Both the position numbers and the translations under genes were made by a program. The notes beneath the pieces are model-generated. The model ran no database searches, was not told where the DNA came from, and saw only the letters and a list, made by a program, of their open reading frames with translations. This document shows, in pieces, positions 26,271-36,426 of a stretch of 64,000 nt of DNA. Within the stretch, counting starts at the first letter, position 1; each line of letters opens with the position of its first letter. The stretch is from Chaenocephalus aceratus (lineage: Eukaryota; Chordata; Actinopteri; Perciformes; Channichthyidae): positions 9,848,281-9,912,280 of the forward strand of contig CM043799.1 in assembly GCA_023974075.1 (NCBI GenBank), in the 5' to 3' direction.

Positions 26271-27700
26271 TTCTTTATTTAAAGACTCTTGGTCCATTAT
26301 TACAAAACATACAACACTCAAATACAAACTAAAAAAAGGCAGCCATACCAATGTTTCCACAGAGGTGACTGGTATCGTACAGCACTGAAACACGGATTTG
26401 ACAGCACCATAATGACAGAGTTATGAGAAACATTCAATCGACAGATGAATTTGTACATCAGACCTCTCAAAAGAGCATGGAACGTGTTGACTCGTGCATT
26501 ACAGAACATTTCACTTGCACTGCACCACCTTGGTTTTCTAAGCAAACAGTCATTATATGCAACCTGGAGCTTCCGGAGGCTCGCCTTCTTATACTTGACC
26601 CACAAGGGGGCAGTATAGAGAGGAGTGCAATAAGCTCTAAAGAGGTTCACCTTAACCTTATCTGAACACCAAGAGAATTTTCTAGCCAACATGTTGGCTT
26701 GTATATATAAGACACGCCGCTGTCTATACATGTCTTCATCATCAGCCATTTCATCTGTGATGATGTGATGATACTTAGTGTTACAGCAAACAGACAGCAC
26801 CTGTCCTGACAGATAGAATGTTGGAAAACAAAGGTTCTTATCCCCTTTTGCTCTACAGATCATTACAGCGCTCTTCTTAGCATTATATTTAACGTCAAAT
26901 TTGACTCCGTAATCAGAACAAACATTTAGCAACTGTTGAAAACCAGCACTGCTAGGAGAAACAATTGCCAGATCATCGGCATACATAAGATGGTTTACAA
27001 TCACATTACCAATCACACACCCTGTTTTACAGACACTTAAATCATCTGATAGATCATTCATATAGATATTAAAAAGGCATGGTGAGAGGAGCCCCCTGGC
27101 GGACTCCATTACCAACACCAAATGGCGCCGAGACTGCATTCCCCCATTTGATCCGCATGCTCTGGTTGGCATACCAATAAGCCAGGATCCTAATTATACT
27201 GTTGGGCACGCCTCTTTGTCTCAATTTTAACAGTTTATGATGGTTAACTCGGTCAAAAGCCTTAGAGGCATCAATGAAACCAATCAGAACAGTGGAATTC
27301 TGTCTTCTATATGTTTCTACCATTTCCTTCAAAGCATAGATGCATAGCTCAGTACCATGCTTAGCCTTGAAGCCAAACTGGTTATCTGAGGTACATAAAT
27401 AAGAACATAGTCTATCCAACAAAATTCTTTCCAGGACTTTGGATAACACACTGGCTAGAGCAATTGGTCTATAGTTATCCAAGCTCCCTACCTTGCCCGC
27501 TTTGTCCTTAATGACAGGGACCAAAGTAACAGTCAACATGGAGTCTGGCAACATACCATGAGTCATGAGGCGGTAAAACAAATGGCAAGAAGAACTGCAA
27601 CCTTCGGGCTCGCCAGTTTAAGGTGCTCTGCAGTGATTCGGTCAGAGCCGCATGCTTTGTTAACAGCTAGCTGTTCAATGTTTAATGTCTTTGTAACTTC
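26218..27700 (-). mobile_element. Non-LTR retrotransposon, 5'-truncated, with CAT/ATG tandem tail
   Basis: Read on the minus strand: CGSDRITAEHLKLASP, MTHGMLPDSMLTVTLVPVIK, NYRPIALASVLSKVLERILL, FIDASKAFDRVNHHKLL and GVRQGAPL at 27700-27069. After a frameshift come LSPCLFNIYMNDLSDDL, MYADDLAIVSPSSAGFQQLL and a C-terminal domain at 27172-26318. YADD is the reverse-transcriptase catalytic motif. The 3' end (low coordinates) is AATAAAGAAGATGATGATG, a trinucleotide tail at 26218-26270. The frameshift makes it inactive. It is a different clade from the L2 elements; exact clade not assigned. Confidence 0.85.
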
Positions 27701-27814
27701 AGTAAACCACAACCTCACTAATTTCTTTCATTCATCACGGTTCAGTAAACTAAGTGATACATGAACCAGTTTAATAATTATAACGTAGGATTGCAACTCT
27801 TTGAAACTGTAGGT

Positions 27815-27931
27815 GGCTCTTAAAAGAGCCGTTGTGTTTGGGTGTGCTGGTCTCAGGTCAGTTTAAGCCCTCTCTCCGCGGATGCAGCGGGCCAGCTGGA
27901 TGTCCTTGGGCATGATGGTGACCCTCTTTGC
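27815..27931 (-). pseudogene. Histone H3 C-terminal tail with canonical 3' stem-loop
   Basis: Minus strand 27931-27863 reads AKRVTIMPKDIQLARCIRGE, then RA and a stop. This is the H3 C-terminus with one change (family LARRIRGERA, here ARCIRG). After 33 bases follows GGCTCTTTTAAGAGCC (27830-27815), a perfect replication-dependent histone stem-loop, the SLBP-binding signal. Upstream of AKR the sequence no longer matches H3. Only about 22 codons are left, so it is a truncated fragment captured among repeats. Confidence 0.85.
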
Positions 27932-28099
27932 TTGGTTCATCTTACTGCGGGGCAGCTACATGGATGTCGGTGCAGTCCACAATCATTGTGCAGTTGAAGG
28001 CAGAATGGATGAAGGCAGAATGAATTTATTATTGACTCCGAATGAAGCACAACTTCATGTCATACAATACATTGACTTTATTTGTAATTGTGTAAAAAC

Positions 28100-29153
28100 T
28101 AGTGCTGTCAAAATTATCGCGTTAACGGCGGTAATTAATTTTTTGAATTAATTGCGTTAAAATATTTAACGCATTTAACGCATGTGCAGAATGGCCCGCC
28201 CCATACGTGCCACCAGTGGCAGAGCCAGGGTATGGCTGGGGTAGGCTACACCCATACCAAGAAATGGCTTAGCCCCACCATGAAAAATGATGTTAAAGTA
28301 AGCAAAATAAAGTCTGCCAACTCGCGCGGAGTAAATTGCACAGACAGCAGTTAGTAAGATTGATTTCAGTAGCCACGGTTTTGAAAACTTTTGTCACGTA
28401 GTGATCGTCTTCTCAATAGAACATCTTTGATAACGGCGTGGTGTTGTTGCAGGAAGTCCCGACGGAGAATACTTTTTCTGTAGTACAGGGCAGAGCCATA
28501 TAATAGTAATAATATGGCTCTGGTACAGGGGTGCACATAACTGGTACGCAGGTTATGTGCGTAATCTGAAATGCGTACCGTCACTTGTGTCACAACGCGC
28601 ATTTGCGTACCGACGTACTTGTGAAGCTTTTCCAGAAGGCGGTTAGATCACCGGACGACAGAGTCGGTCTCCGTGTGCACAGACAAGGCTGCTGTTAACG
28701 TCGGTCTGTACAACGGAACTGTGCCAAAACTACGCCAACCGGCTGCGGAGGGAGACTCCCCCCTTCACTGGAGAACTGCGCTAAAACAGCTGATCACAAC
28801 GTTCACACTCTGTGGTCACGAAGTACTCCACTAGCCGCCCCCCCCTGTCGACTTTCCTGAAGTACTCCCCGTTGATAGAAATCAACACGTAATTAATTAA
28901 TACCCCACGGTTTGATGATTGATAGGTGTGTGGGTTGTCTTTCATTTTGACATGCAGAAAAATGTTATAATAAACATAGATACTGTATGTTAAATGGATA
29001 TATCCGCCTTCTTTCATTTATCTTTCCATTCCCACAACAATATACATAAATAAATGGCATATTTTGGACATAGTTCGAATGGTGATTAATCATGATTAAT
29101 TAATTTTAAGCTGTGATTAATCTGATTAAAAATTTAATCGTTTGACAGCCCTA
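28100..29153 (-). mobile_element. hAT-like element H2, inverted relative to H1
   Basis: Starts TAGTGCTGTCAAAATTATCG and ends GTTTGACAGCCCTA. GTAAAAAC is perfectly duplicated on both sides (28092-28099 and 29154-29161), which fixes the ends and the 8-bp hAT-type duplication. No transposase. Near-identical in inverted orientation to 23191-24257. Confidence 0.85.
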
Positions 29154-29629
29154 GTAAAAACATATGAGCATTGATTAGCAAGCAGGACCTGCAGGAACAG
29201 AGAATGGTGATGGATGGAGCTGGGAAGAGAGAAGAATAAAGAAAACAGATCAACTTTATTATCGGATATTAAAAATTCAATTTCAAAACAAGTTGCCGCT
29301 CCTACAGTTTTCTAGTATGTAAAGATGATTTCACATGACCTATGCAAAATATCACACTCAATACATGTGTGTCTCTGAGGGGTACATTGTGCCTTTGATG
29401 TATATAAATAATATACCATAACCAAACTATTACGTACAGTGGAAATCAGGTTGCCAGAGCAGGTCAGTCCAGTGTGCATGTTCCTCAGGGTCTCAGCAGT
29501 TACAGGTGAGGTAAAGAAAATAAAAGAGAAAAAGCTCAGTAACAACACTTTAAAGTAACAACACTTTGAATAATTATCTCTTTTAATAATTTTCTATCAG
29601 TAATCACTCAACTACTGTCTTTCCAACAA

Positions 29630-30125
29630 ACAGATTGACTCACTATCATCACAATGAAACACGTCCAGAAGAATTTCATGCAAAGCTGCCTGCCTGCCTT
29701 CCTTCCTTCCTGTCTTTCCTTGATCTTTTAATGTTCAATGTTAACCATTTGTGCAGATAGCATTAAGTAGAAAAGATCGCCGATGCTAATGTGCCGTTAG
29801 CCTACCTCCCGCCCCCTTAGCACCTGGCGGAGGGGGCGATAGGCTACTCTTCAAATGTTTCACAAAATACTTACCATCATGACTACTCTTACTGTTTAAC
29901 ATTTGGGTTTACTTCATGTTAAGGCTAATACAAATGACAAAGCTAAGTAATGTGATGCTAACTAACATGCTCGCTACTAGCTATGTAGCTAACTTGACTA
30001 TGTTCCATGCAAAACAGTGTATTACCTGATATGTTTGGTCCAACGACTCCTGGTCCTTTCATCAGACGGGAAGCGATAGAACGAGCAAGTGGTATGATCA
30101 CTTTTGTGATTCCAACCTGGTACAA
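29630..30125 (-). pseudogene. Opposite-strand partner of the SWIM-YqaJ unit, exon remnants
   Basis: Two coding-like pieces on the minus strand. The upstream piece at about 30120-30028 reads TKVIIPLARSIASRLMKGPG and ends at a GT donor (GGTAATAC). The second, about 29697-29630, reads QAALHEILLDVFHCDD. The first resembles the minus-strand exon at 59340-59262 (KRARSIVSRPM, then a donor). The second matches 62845-62785 (QAALHDILQDVFHC). Preservation of these peptide phases in separate copies suggests real exons. Function unknown; no domain recognised. Confidence 0.4.
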
Positions 30126-30459
30126 AGCACACAGGCATCTTGTAAAAGTGAATTTATTGGAGGAATCTCTTATATTTATTGGAGGGAATAAATGAGTTAT
30201 GAGATCTTCTTCTTCTTCTTCTTTGCTTTAATTGCGAGTCGCAACCAGTCTTGGAGCATTATCACCGATGACATTACTTACGCGACCCAGAATGGGATTT
30301 GGGATTTGTAGTCTTTCGAGTTGCGTATTTGTCATAGTCTTATATCTAAACAGTTTTACGACAAACTGTGACTTTTTTTTACATGGAAATTATTGTTTAA
30401 GATTGACAAACCATATGTGTCATTCGTGGCACAATTCAAACGGGATCAAAAGATACTTT

Positions 30460-31680
30460 TTCTCTCTCCATTGAATTCAATGTATAATTTTTCGCTTCCG
30501 GGGTCCCATGGACCGGAAGTAGATGGGCGTGACTTCGCCTCTCTATGGCGCATGATGACAAAATGGCCCAATTTTTGAGAGAGCGAAACGTCACAGATTA
30601 CCCAGCATGCCTGAGAAGTATCCGTATGTGCACTCATAGAGCATGCGCAACTTTAACCACGCCGCCCAAAAGGCTCGTTCACATTCAGCACGTGAATTTG
30701 CGTACACGTAAGAGCACCGCGCGTTCATGACTGCATGGTACTGGATTTATATTAACGAGGCGGCAGTTAGCAGCTAGCGGCTAGCTAGTAAATTATGCTA
30801 AGTCACACATCAATCGTTATGTACTTTTATATTACGCTGACATCAGGATCTAGTGATATCCAAGCAACAGAGCTTCATTTTGCATGATACTTGTGTGGGT
30901 TGTACATGAAACCACTTGGTAATATATAAAAATGTATATGTTGAAGCCTGTTATGATCAATTGTGAGTTAAAACTTTATCTAAAAAGTAAAGCTGATGAT
31001 GGATTACTGTGGTGGAGTTAAAATAACAATAGCCTATTTCTTTTTGAAATGTGATTATTCATGTTAAGTAGCCCACAAGTAACTAAAACAATTGCAAGTG
31101 CAATAAGAAGCTACAGGAACGTTAATCTACGTCGCTAATATTAACTTTATTTAATACAACATTTACGGTACAAGATTGACATCATACAGCCCATGGAGTA
31201 TAATATTTTACAAATGATGAGCATATATTACAGCAAACATGTGCAATATATCCATTATTACAGCTCCGTGGGATGGCAGTAAGGCGATATGGGTCCGTTC
31301 TTCTTATTGTGCATCCATGGGTAAAGATAAACTCATGTAGTACTGAACACGCATGAACGTGCCGGGCGGCGCGGTCCCGTGGGTTAGATGCGCGTTCATA
31401 ATGCCGAGGGAAATAACTCTGGAATAACGTTATTAGCACATTTTTACAACTTGAGGAACGAATGTTTTTAATAAGGGCTATACAAACGTTCATACTGGGT
31501 AGTTTATTTAGTTTAAAAACAATTATCCAACGAGTTACAGACCACTCTTTCCCAATGTAAGTCATTGGGAAAAAGTGTTTCCGGGCCCAGCAACCTAAAG
31601 GAAGTGTAGTACCGCCATCTGGCCACCACGAATATTCTCATCAGACTCCGGCGCACTTCCTGAGGGCTTGATACTGCCGC
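30460..31680 (-). repeat. Dispersed element J, inverted copy of 32879-33960
   Basis: Inverted homology to 32879-33960 at both ends: CAGACTCCGGCGCACTTCCT near 31645 against 32890, and ATGCGCAACT with GAAACGTCACAGATTACC near 30590 against 33905. No open frame with a recognised domain. Termini are not sharply defined. Confidence 0.6.
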
Positions 31681-33120
31681 CCAAAGTCCCTGGCCGGAAG
31701 TCCCTGGCCGGAAGTCCCCGGAGTAGGGGACTGGCTTCAGTAGAAGCTGCTGGGACTCCCAGCCGAGTAAATCCCCAGAACGCCGACACCTCCTCATCTC
31801 CACCGGTCCCATGTTTTATTTTGTGTTGCCATAAATTAGTCTCTCTGTGTTTCTGCGCTGGGCTAATGCTAATGCGAGGATAATAAAATGGCGGCTTCAC
31901 AAAACATGTTTTGGGAGTTTTACGGGGCGTGGTTTGCAATCCTCCCAGCCAATCAGACATAGGAACCTTTTTCTCCCACGAAAGTCCCTGCTCTCTAGCA
32001 GGGACGGAAAAGGGGGTGAAAAGGTTCTCATGAACTAATTTTAGTTCCGGCTCTTTTTGGTGTGAACGCAACATTTCGGAACTATATCGGAACTAAAGTG
32101 GGAAAAGTACTGCGGTGTGAACGCGCCTTTTGTTGCACCCAACAGCTCCACTAGGCCCCCTTCACTCTCACCTCAGTGTTAGATCGTACTTCGCAACATG
32201 CAAGTCTTTCCCGTATTACCTCCCAGATTGCTCTCCCGGTTTCAACCTTGCCTGTCCCTGACCAGTCTACTTTGCCCGTTTCCCGACCCTGCCTGTCCCT
32301 GATTATTCTGCCTCGCCTGTTTCCTGACCCTGCGTCTCCCATCTTGCCTACTCCTGGAACCCTCGCCTGTCCCGACCAGCCCTTTTCCTACTGTCTGCTG
32401 GGTTTGTCTTGTACCAGAACTGTTCAGTTGAAACAACTTATGATAAAGCTGGTTACCGACTTTCCCTGGTCTCCTGTGTGTTGCACTTTGGTTCTCAGCT
32501 CGTTCGTGAGATAGTCTGACAGAGCTCCAGTGTTCCTCTGTGGAGATGGGAGAACCTTCCAGAAGGACAACCATCTCTGCAGCACTCCACCAATCAGGCC
32601 TTTATGGTAAAGTGGCCAGAAGGAAGCCACTCTTCAGTAGAAGGCACATGAAAGCCCCCATGGAGCACCTAGAGCCTAGAGGAGTCTCAGAACATGAGAA
32701 ACCATATGTTCTGGTCTGATGAAACCAAAATGTATCTCTTAGGCCTGAAGGCCAAGCGCCATGTCTGGAGGAAACCAGGCACCGCTCATCACCTGGCCAA
32801 TACCATCCCTAGAGTGAAGCATGGTGGTGGCAGCATCATGCTGTGGGGCCGTACAAAAACACTCCAGTGACAGGTGGAGATCAAGCCCCCAGGAAGTGCG
32901 CCGGACTCTGAGGAAAATATTCGTTGTGGCCAAACGGCGGTACTACACTTCCGTATGGGTTGCTGGGCCCAGAAACACTTTTTCCCATTGACTTACATTG
33001 GGAAAGAGTGGTCTGTAATTCGTTGGATAATTTTTTTAAAACTAAATATACCCAGTATGAACATTTGTATATCCCTTATTAAAAACATTTGGTCCTCAAG
33101 TTGTAAAATGTGCTAATAAC

Positions 33121-33205
<85 letters not shown>

Positions 33206-33210
33206 TCCTC
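33121..33210. repeat. ATT microsatellite
   Basis: About 30 tandem ATT units with a single interruption near 33166. Confidence 0.92.
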
Positions 33211-33237
33211 GGCATTATGAACGTGCATCTTATACCT

Positions 33238-33800
33238 CATTCACACCAACGGTGTTTCAGGACCGGTTCGGAGCTGGAGCTTGAAAAGCACCAGGTTTTC
33301 CTGTTCACACAGCAGCGGAGCAGCCTCTTAGCTCCGGAATCCGGTTCGTTTCAAGCACCAAAAAATTGTCCGGCTAGAGCAAAAGCACCGCATACGTCAC
33401 GCTTACGTCGAGGCGGTGGCAGGATCAACTCCTGACAACAACAACAAAAAGCCTGCGTTTTATCCAGTTTGTACACAACGATGGAGAAACTTAACAAGCA
33501 GCAGTGGTCCACTGAAGAGACCAGCTACCTACTGGGAATCTGGTCTTCCGAAGAGGTACAGAGGAAGCTGGAGCACAATCGGCCATTGTTGTTGTTGTCG
33601 GTGTGAGCTGTGAGGGGTTTCTGCGCGGTTTGGCTTGAAGCAGGCACGCAAACAGTTACGTCATGACGCAAACGATGACGCATGTCGCACCAGTCGGACT
33701 CTGGGCAGTGTGAAAAGAGCCGGAGCTAAACCGAAGAACCGGTTCTGAACCTGAAAATCTCTAGCACGGAGCTTGAACCGGAGTTGCGTTGGTGTGAATG
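33238..33800 (+). mobile_element. Harbinger-like non-autonomous element with a Myb/SANT exon
   Basis: Inverted termini CATTCACACCAACG (33238) and CGTTGGTGTGAATG (33800). A small frame at 33481-33606 encodes 41 residues, MEKLNKQQWSTEETSYLLGI and then WSSEEVQRKLEHNRP, the start of the Myb/SANT-like domain that is the second protein of PIF/Harbinger elements. The transposase is absent. It sits inside repeat J. Confidence 0.6.
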
Positions 33801-34112
33801 ATGAGAGTGGGAGCTCGGGGGCTTAAGGGGCAACTCAACTGCGCATGCTCTATGAGTGCACATACGGGGTACTTCTGCTCTGGCAGCCAGGCATGACAGG
33901 TAATCTGTGACGTTTCGCTCTCACAAAAGTTGGGCCATTTTGTCCTCATGAGCAGCTCTCATAGGAAAGAACGAGACGAGGGTTGCGGTCGGATAATCCA
34001 AAAATCAGCTCCTAACGTCTAACCCTATCGTCTATTCCTTGACCTCTGAGTGAAACGTCATGGGGTTAAGGGATAGTGGATAGGAGAATTCAAAAGGACC
34101 TTACCCCTAGTT

Positions 34113-34251
34113 TCCACCGGGTCCGTCTCAGACCAAAACCGCGGCGCAGCCGTAACACGGCGCAGACGGACCCGGTGGAAATTAGGGGTTACCCCAAGAT
34201 TCCACCGGGTCCGTCTGCGCCGCGTTACGGCTGCGCCGCGGTTTTGGTCTG
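34113..34251. repeat. Array of three CACCGGGTCCGTCTG palindromic units
   Basis: The word CACCGGGTCCGTCT occurs at 34122 (+), near 34165 (-) and 34204 (+), each with GCCGCG/CGCGGC G+C-rich arms and AAAACCGCGGCGCAGCC-type interiors. 34113-34187 is a self-complementary unit; 34196-34251 repeats half of it. It looks like collapsed foldback termini of a MITE. Confidence 0.6.
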
Positions 34252-34397
34252 ACGTCCTCTAGCGTCATAACCTTTATATATACAGTCTATGATCATAACC
34301 CATCAGAAGCATTTCAGAAGCGGAGCGTCTTGCCTGCCGGCTCGCAGTTTTTGTTGATTTGGGCATATTTCCTGGACAGGCTACTTTGTACAGACAA

Positions 34398-34432
<35 letters not shown>

Positions 34433-34539
34433 TTCCAGTTATAAACGACATGAATCAAAGATGTGTTGCTGTATTTTAGTGGTAAAATGCATTCATTATC
34501 ATAATTATTCTATAATTTACAAAGTGCCTGTAAACCTGA
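34252..34539. other. Stretch with an AAT microsatellite, no gene
   Basis: Contains about ten AAT units at 34401-34432. Otherwise nothing recognised. Confidence 0.5.
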
Positions 34540-34922
34540 AGAATATGTTTCTCTGTTGTCCACGTTCATAAAGCAAAGCAACAGCATCAGAGCACGGTGC
34601 AGAGTCTCTAGATGAGTTTACAGTAGTCCCTCGTTCTTATTATACATCCATGTTGTGATCCGCTGTATAGAAAACTGTAGTTTCCATAGTTTCCCCACAG
34701 CAGCAGACGCACATTCGTGACGTCCGCTGGCGCATCATAAACACGTCGGATAGTGAAAATGCAGTCGGATTCTCTAAAGTACCACAGTCTCTGCTCCTAA
34801 ATCCTTTTTAATTCTCCTATCCACTATCCCTTAACCCCGTGACGTTTCACTCAGAGGTCAAGGAATAGACGATAGGGTTAGAATTTAGGAGCTGATTTTT
34901 GGACTATTCGACTGCAGCCCAG
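34540..34922 (-). mobile_element. Element X, partial minus-strand copy
   Basis: Reverse complement of the first 390 bp of the X element defined by 39662-40727. It ends at GACTATTCGACTGCAGCC, the X terminus. It contains CTATCGTCTATTCCTTGACC and the ATGACGTCCGCTGGCGCATC-type region in inverse orientation. Non-coding. Confidence 0.65.
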
Positions 34923-34984
34923 CTGTGAAGGTGGGGGCGGGGATTTTATAAGTGAGTAGTGAAAACACTTCCGCTAGTCTGCTC

Positions 34985-35164
34985 TTGTGAATCCTCCCTT
35001 CGTCTCCTCCCGCACCCCTTTTCCCTCACCCCTCCTCGACTCCTCCGTGTGCATTTCAGCTATTGGGACATCCTTCAAAATGGCGTGTCTTGATCGATTT
35101 CCGGGTCAAGTCCCGGAGGAGGGGAAGAGAGGAGTCGAGGAGGGGTATTGGGATGAGGTTTAGA
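34985..35164. repeat. GAGG-type fragment
   Basis: Resembles the ends of the element at 43416-44545: CCCCTCCTCGACTCCTCCG near 35028 and GGAGTCGAGGAGGGG near 35131, enclosing TTCAAAATGGCG. A short internally deleted copy. Confidence 0.5.
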
Positions 35165-36120
35165 TGATAGGAAAGGAGGTTTCAAACTTCCTTTATAACC
35201 TCCTTTAGATTAGGAACCACTGGGCCTCCCTCACCGAAAGGAGAGGAGATAATGCTGCCCCACAATGCCTTGCAGCCGCAGCATTTGCCGTCACACAACA
35301 GTCGGCCGTTCACGGAAACAACCGATTATGACCGACAAATGATATCATGAAAGTTACGGTGCTTATTAAGCATTTTAAAACGTATGTGGTAAATTGCCAA
35401 AGTGCTTTGTTTTGAACGTTCATCAGTATTATAATCAAAAAGAGAAATATGAACGTTAGTTTTTACTGAAATTATCAAATAAAGTCAACATTTCACAGTG
35501 TTTACTGAGCTGTGGGGGGGTTGTTCAACTTTTAAAAGATGTTTGAATGGTGATATACACAGTGATAGATGTTAAGGACTAATGTTTATAATAAATACAT
35601 TTGTATTGATTTTAAAATATTTTCATAGTTCATACAATCATACGTATTGGGATCATTTGTATTAATGTGGACCGGAGGGAGAGGGTGACGAGCATAAGTT
35701 TCACTTTCCTTTTTTATTTCAATTCCAACTTTGGTCATGATGAAGAATATGTTTCTCTGTTGTCCTCCACGTTCACAAAGCATAAAGCAACATCATCAGA
35801 GCACGGAGCAGAGTCTCTAGATGAGTTTACAGTAGTCCCTCGTTCTTATTATACATCCATGTTGTCGTCCACTGTATAGAAAACTGTAGTTTCTATAGTT
35901 TCCCCACAGCAGCAGCAGACGCACATTTATGACGTCCGCTGGCGCATCATAAACACGTCGGATGTTGAAAGTGCAGTCGGATTCTCTAAAGTACCGCATG
36001 TCTATACTTTTGAATTCTTCTATCGACTATTCCTTAACCCCGTGACGTTTCACACAGAGGTCAAGGAATAGACGATAGGGTTAGAACTTGAGCTGATTTT
36101 TGGACTATTCGATTGCAACT
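35165..36120 (-). mobile_element. Element X, nearly full minus-strand copy
   Basis: Reverse complement of the X family from its AGGTTATAAAGGAAGTTTGA region (35185) to its start at GACTATTCGATTGCAA (36105). Non-coding; the short frames here (for example 35667-35879) are not genes. It abuts a plus-strand X copy head to head at about 36120. Confidence 0.65.
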
Positions 36121-36426
36121 TTTGACTTTATTTGATCATTTCAGTAAAAACTAACGTTCATATTTCTCTTTTTGATTTTAATACTGATGAACGTTCAAAA
36201 CAAAGCACTTTGGCAACTTACCACATACCAATGTTTTAAAATGCTTAATAAGCACCGTAACTTTCAAGATATAATTTCTCGGTCATAATCGGTTGTTTCC
36301 GTGAACGGCCGACTGTTGTGGCAAATGGCATTGTGGGGCAGCATTTTCTCCTCTCCTTTCGGTGAGGGAGCTCCAGCTAAGGAGGTTATAAAGGAAGTTT
36401 GAAACCTCCTTTCCTATAATCTAGAG

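Larger units (their letters stand above)
22067..32128. mobile_element. 10-kb composite bounded by inverted AGGCGC-TTCACACCGCAG termini
   Basis: Left AGGCGCATTCACACCGCAGT and right ACTGCGGTGTGAACGCGCCT are inverted, and the match extends through ACTTTTCCCAC; both ends then carry GGTTC-TCATGAACT words. No clear target duplication was found. Inside are SWIM-YqaJ gene remnants, two hAT copies in opposite orientation, a LINE, an H3 tail and another repeat. It may be a small Harbinger-like element that received large insertions, or the true boundary of the SWIM-YqaJ unit. The second SWIM-YqaJ locus does not show these termini, which favours the first reading. Confidence 0.5.
21981..32512. mobile_element. 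Unclassified repeat inserted in the Tc1, itself split
   Basis: Own sequence is 21981-22066 (starting GTCACGGCCTGCTCCCTC) and 32129-32512 (pyrimidine-rich CCTGTCCCTGACC words, ending CTCGTTCGTGAGAT). AGTCT flanks both ends (21976-21980 and 32513-32517), consistent with a 5-bp target duplication. No protein is recognised. It could be a non-autonomous retroelement or solo LTR; the class is open. Confidence 0.45.
21412..32866 (+). mobile_element. Tc1/mariner element split by about 10.5 kb of inserted DNA
   Basis: The left part (21412-21980) starts CAGTGCATCCGGAAAGTATT, a classic fish Tc1 terminus, and encodes the N-terminal helix-turn-helix part of the transposase from 21726: KELYVDLRDRIVSRHRSGEG, then TRALPRAGRPNQT. 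The gene breaks off at 21980 inside GATGGTCAGTCT. It resumes at 32513 with AGTCTGACAGAGCTCC and reads on to ATGCTGTGGGG near 32853, the region that encodes the catalytic domain. Its right end is lost next to the repeat at 32879. The short frame around 21950 and the gap make it inactive. Confidence 0.82.
32879..33960 (+). repeat. Dispersed element J, copy inserted in the Tc1 right half
   Basis: Homologous in inverse orientation to 30460-31680. It contains an ATT microsatellite (33121-33210) and is interrupted by a Harbinger-like element (33238-33800). No coding region of its own. Confidence 0.6.

Noticed and set aside
31595..32074. A 159-codon minus-strand frame
   Set aside because: It runs across the boundary of repeat J and the terminus of the 10-kb composite. 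No domain is seen, and it is best explained by chance in G+C-rich repeat sequence.
32151..32574. Frames of about 110 codons rich in Arg/Gly or Cys/Pro
   Set aside because: Produced by the repetitive CCTGTCCCTGACC tract of the unclassified repeat; low complexity, no homology recognised.
33121..33210. ATT array considered as part of a CRISPR-like or satellite array
   Set aside because: A plain trinucleotide microsatellite without spacers.
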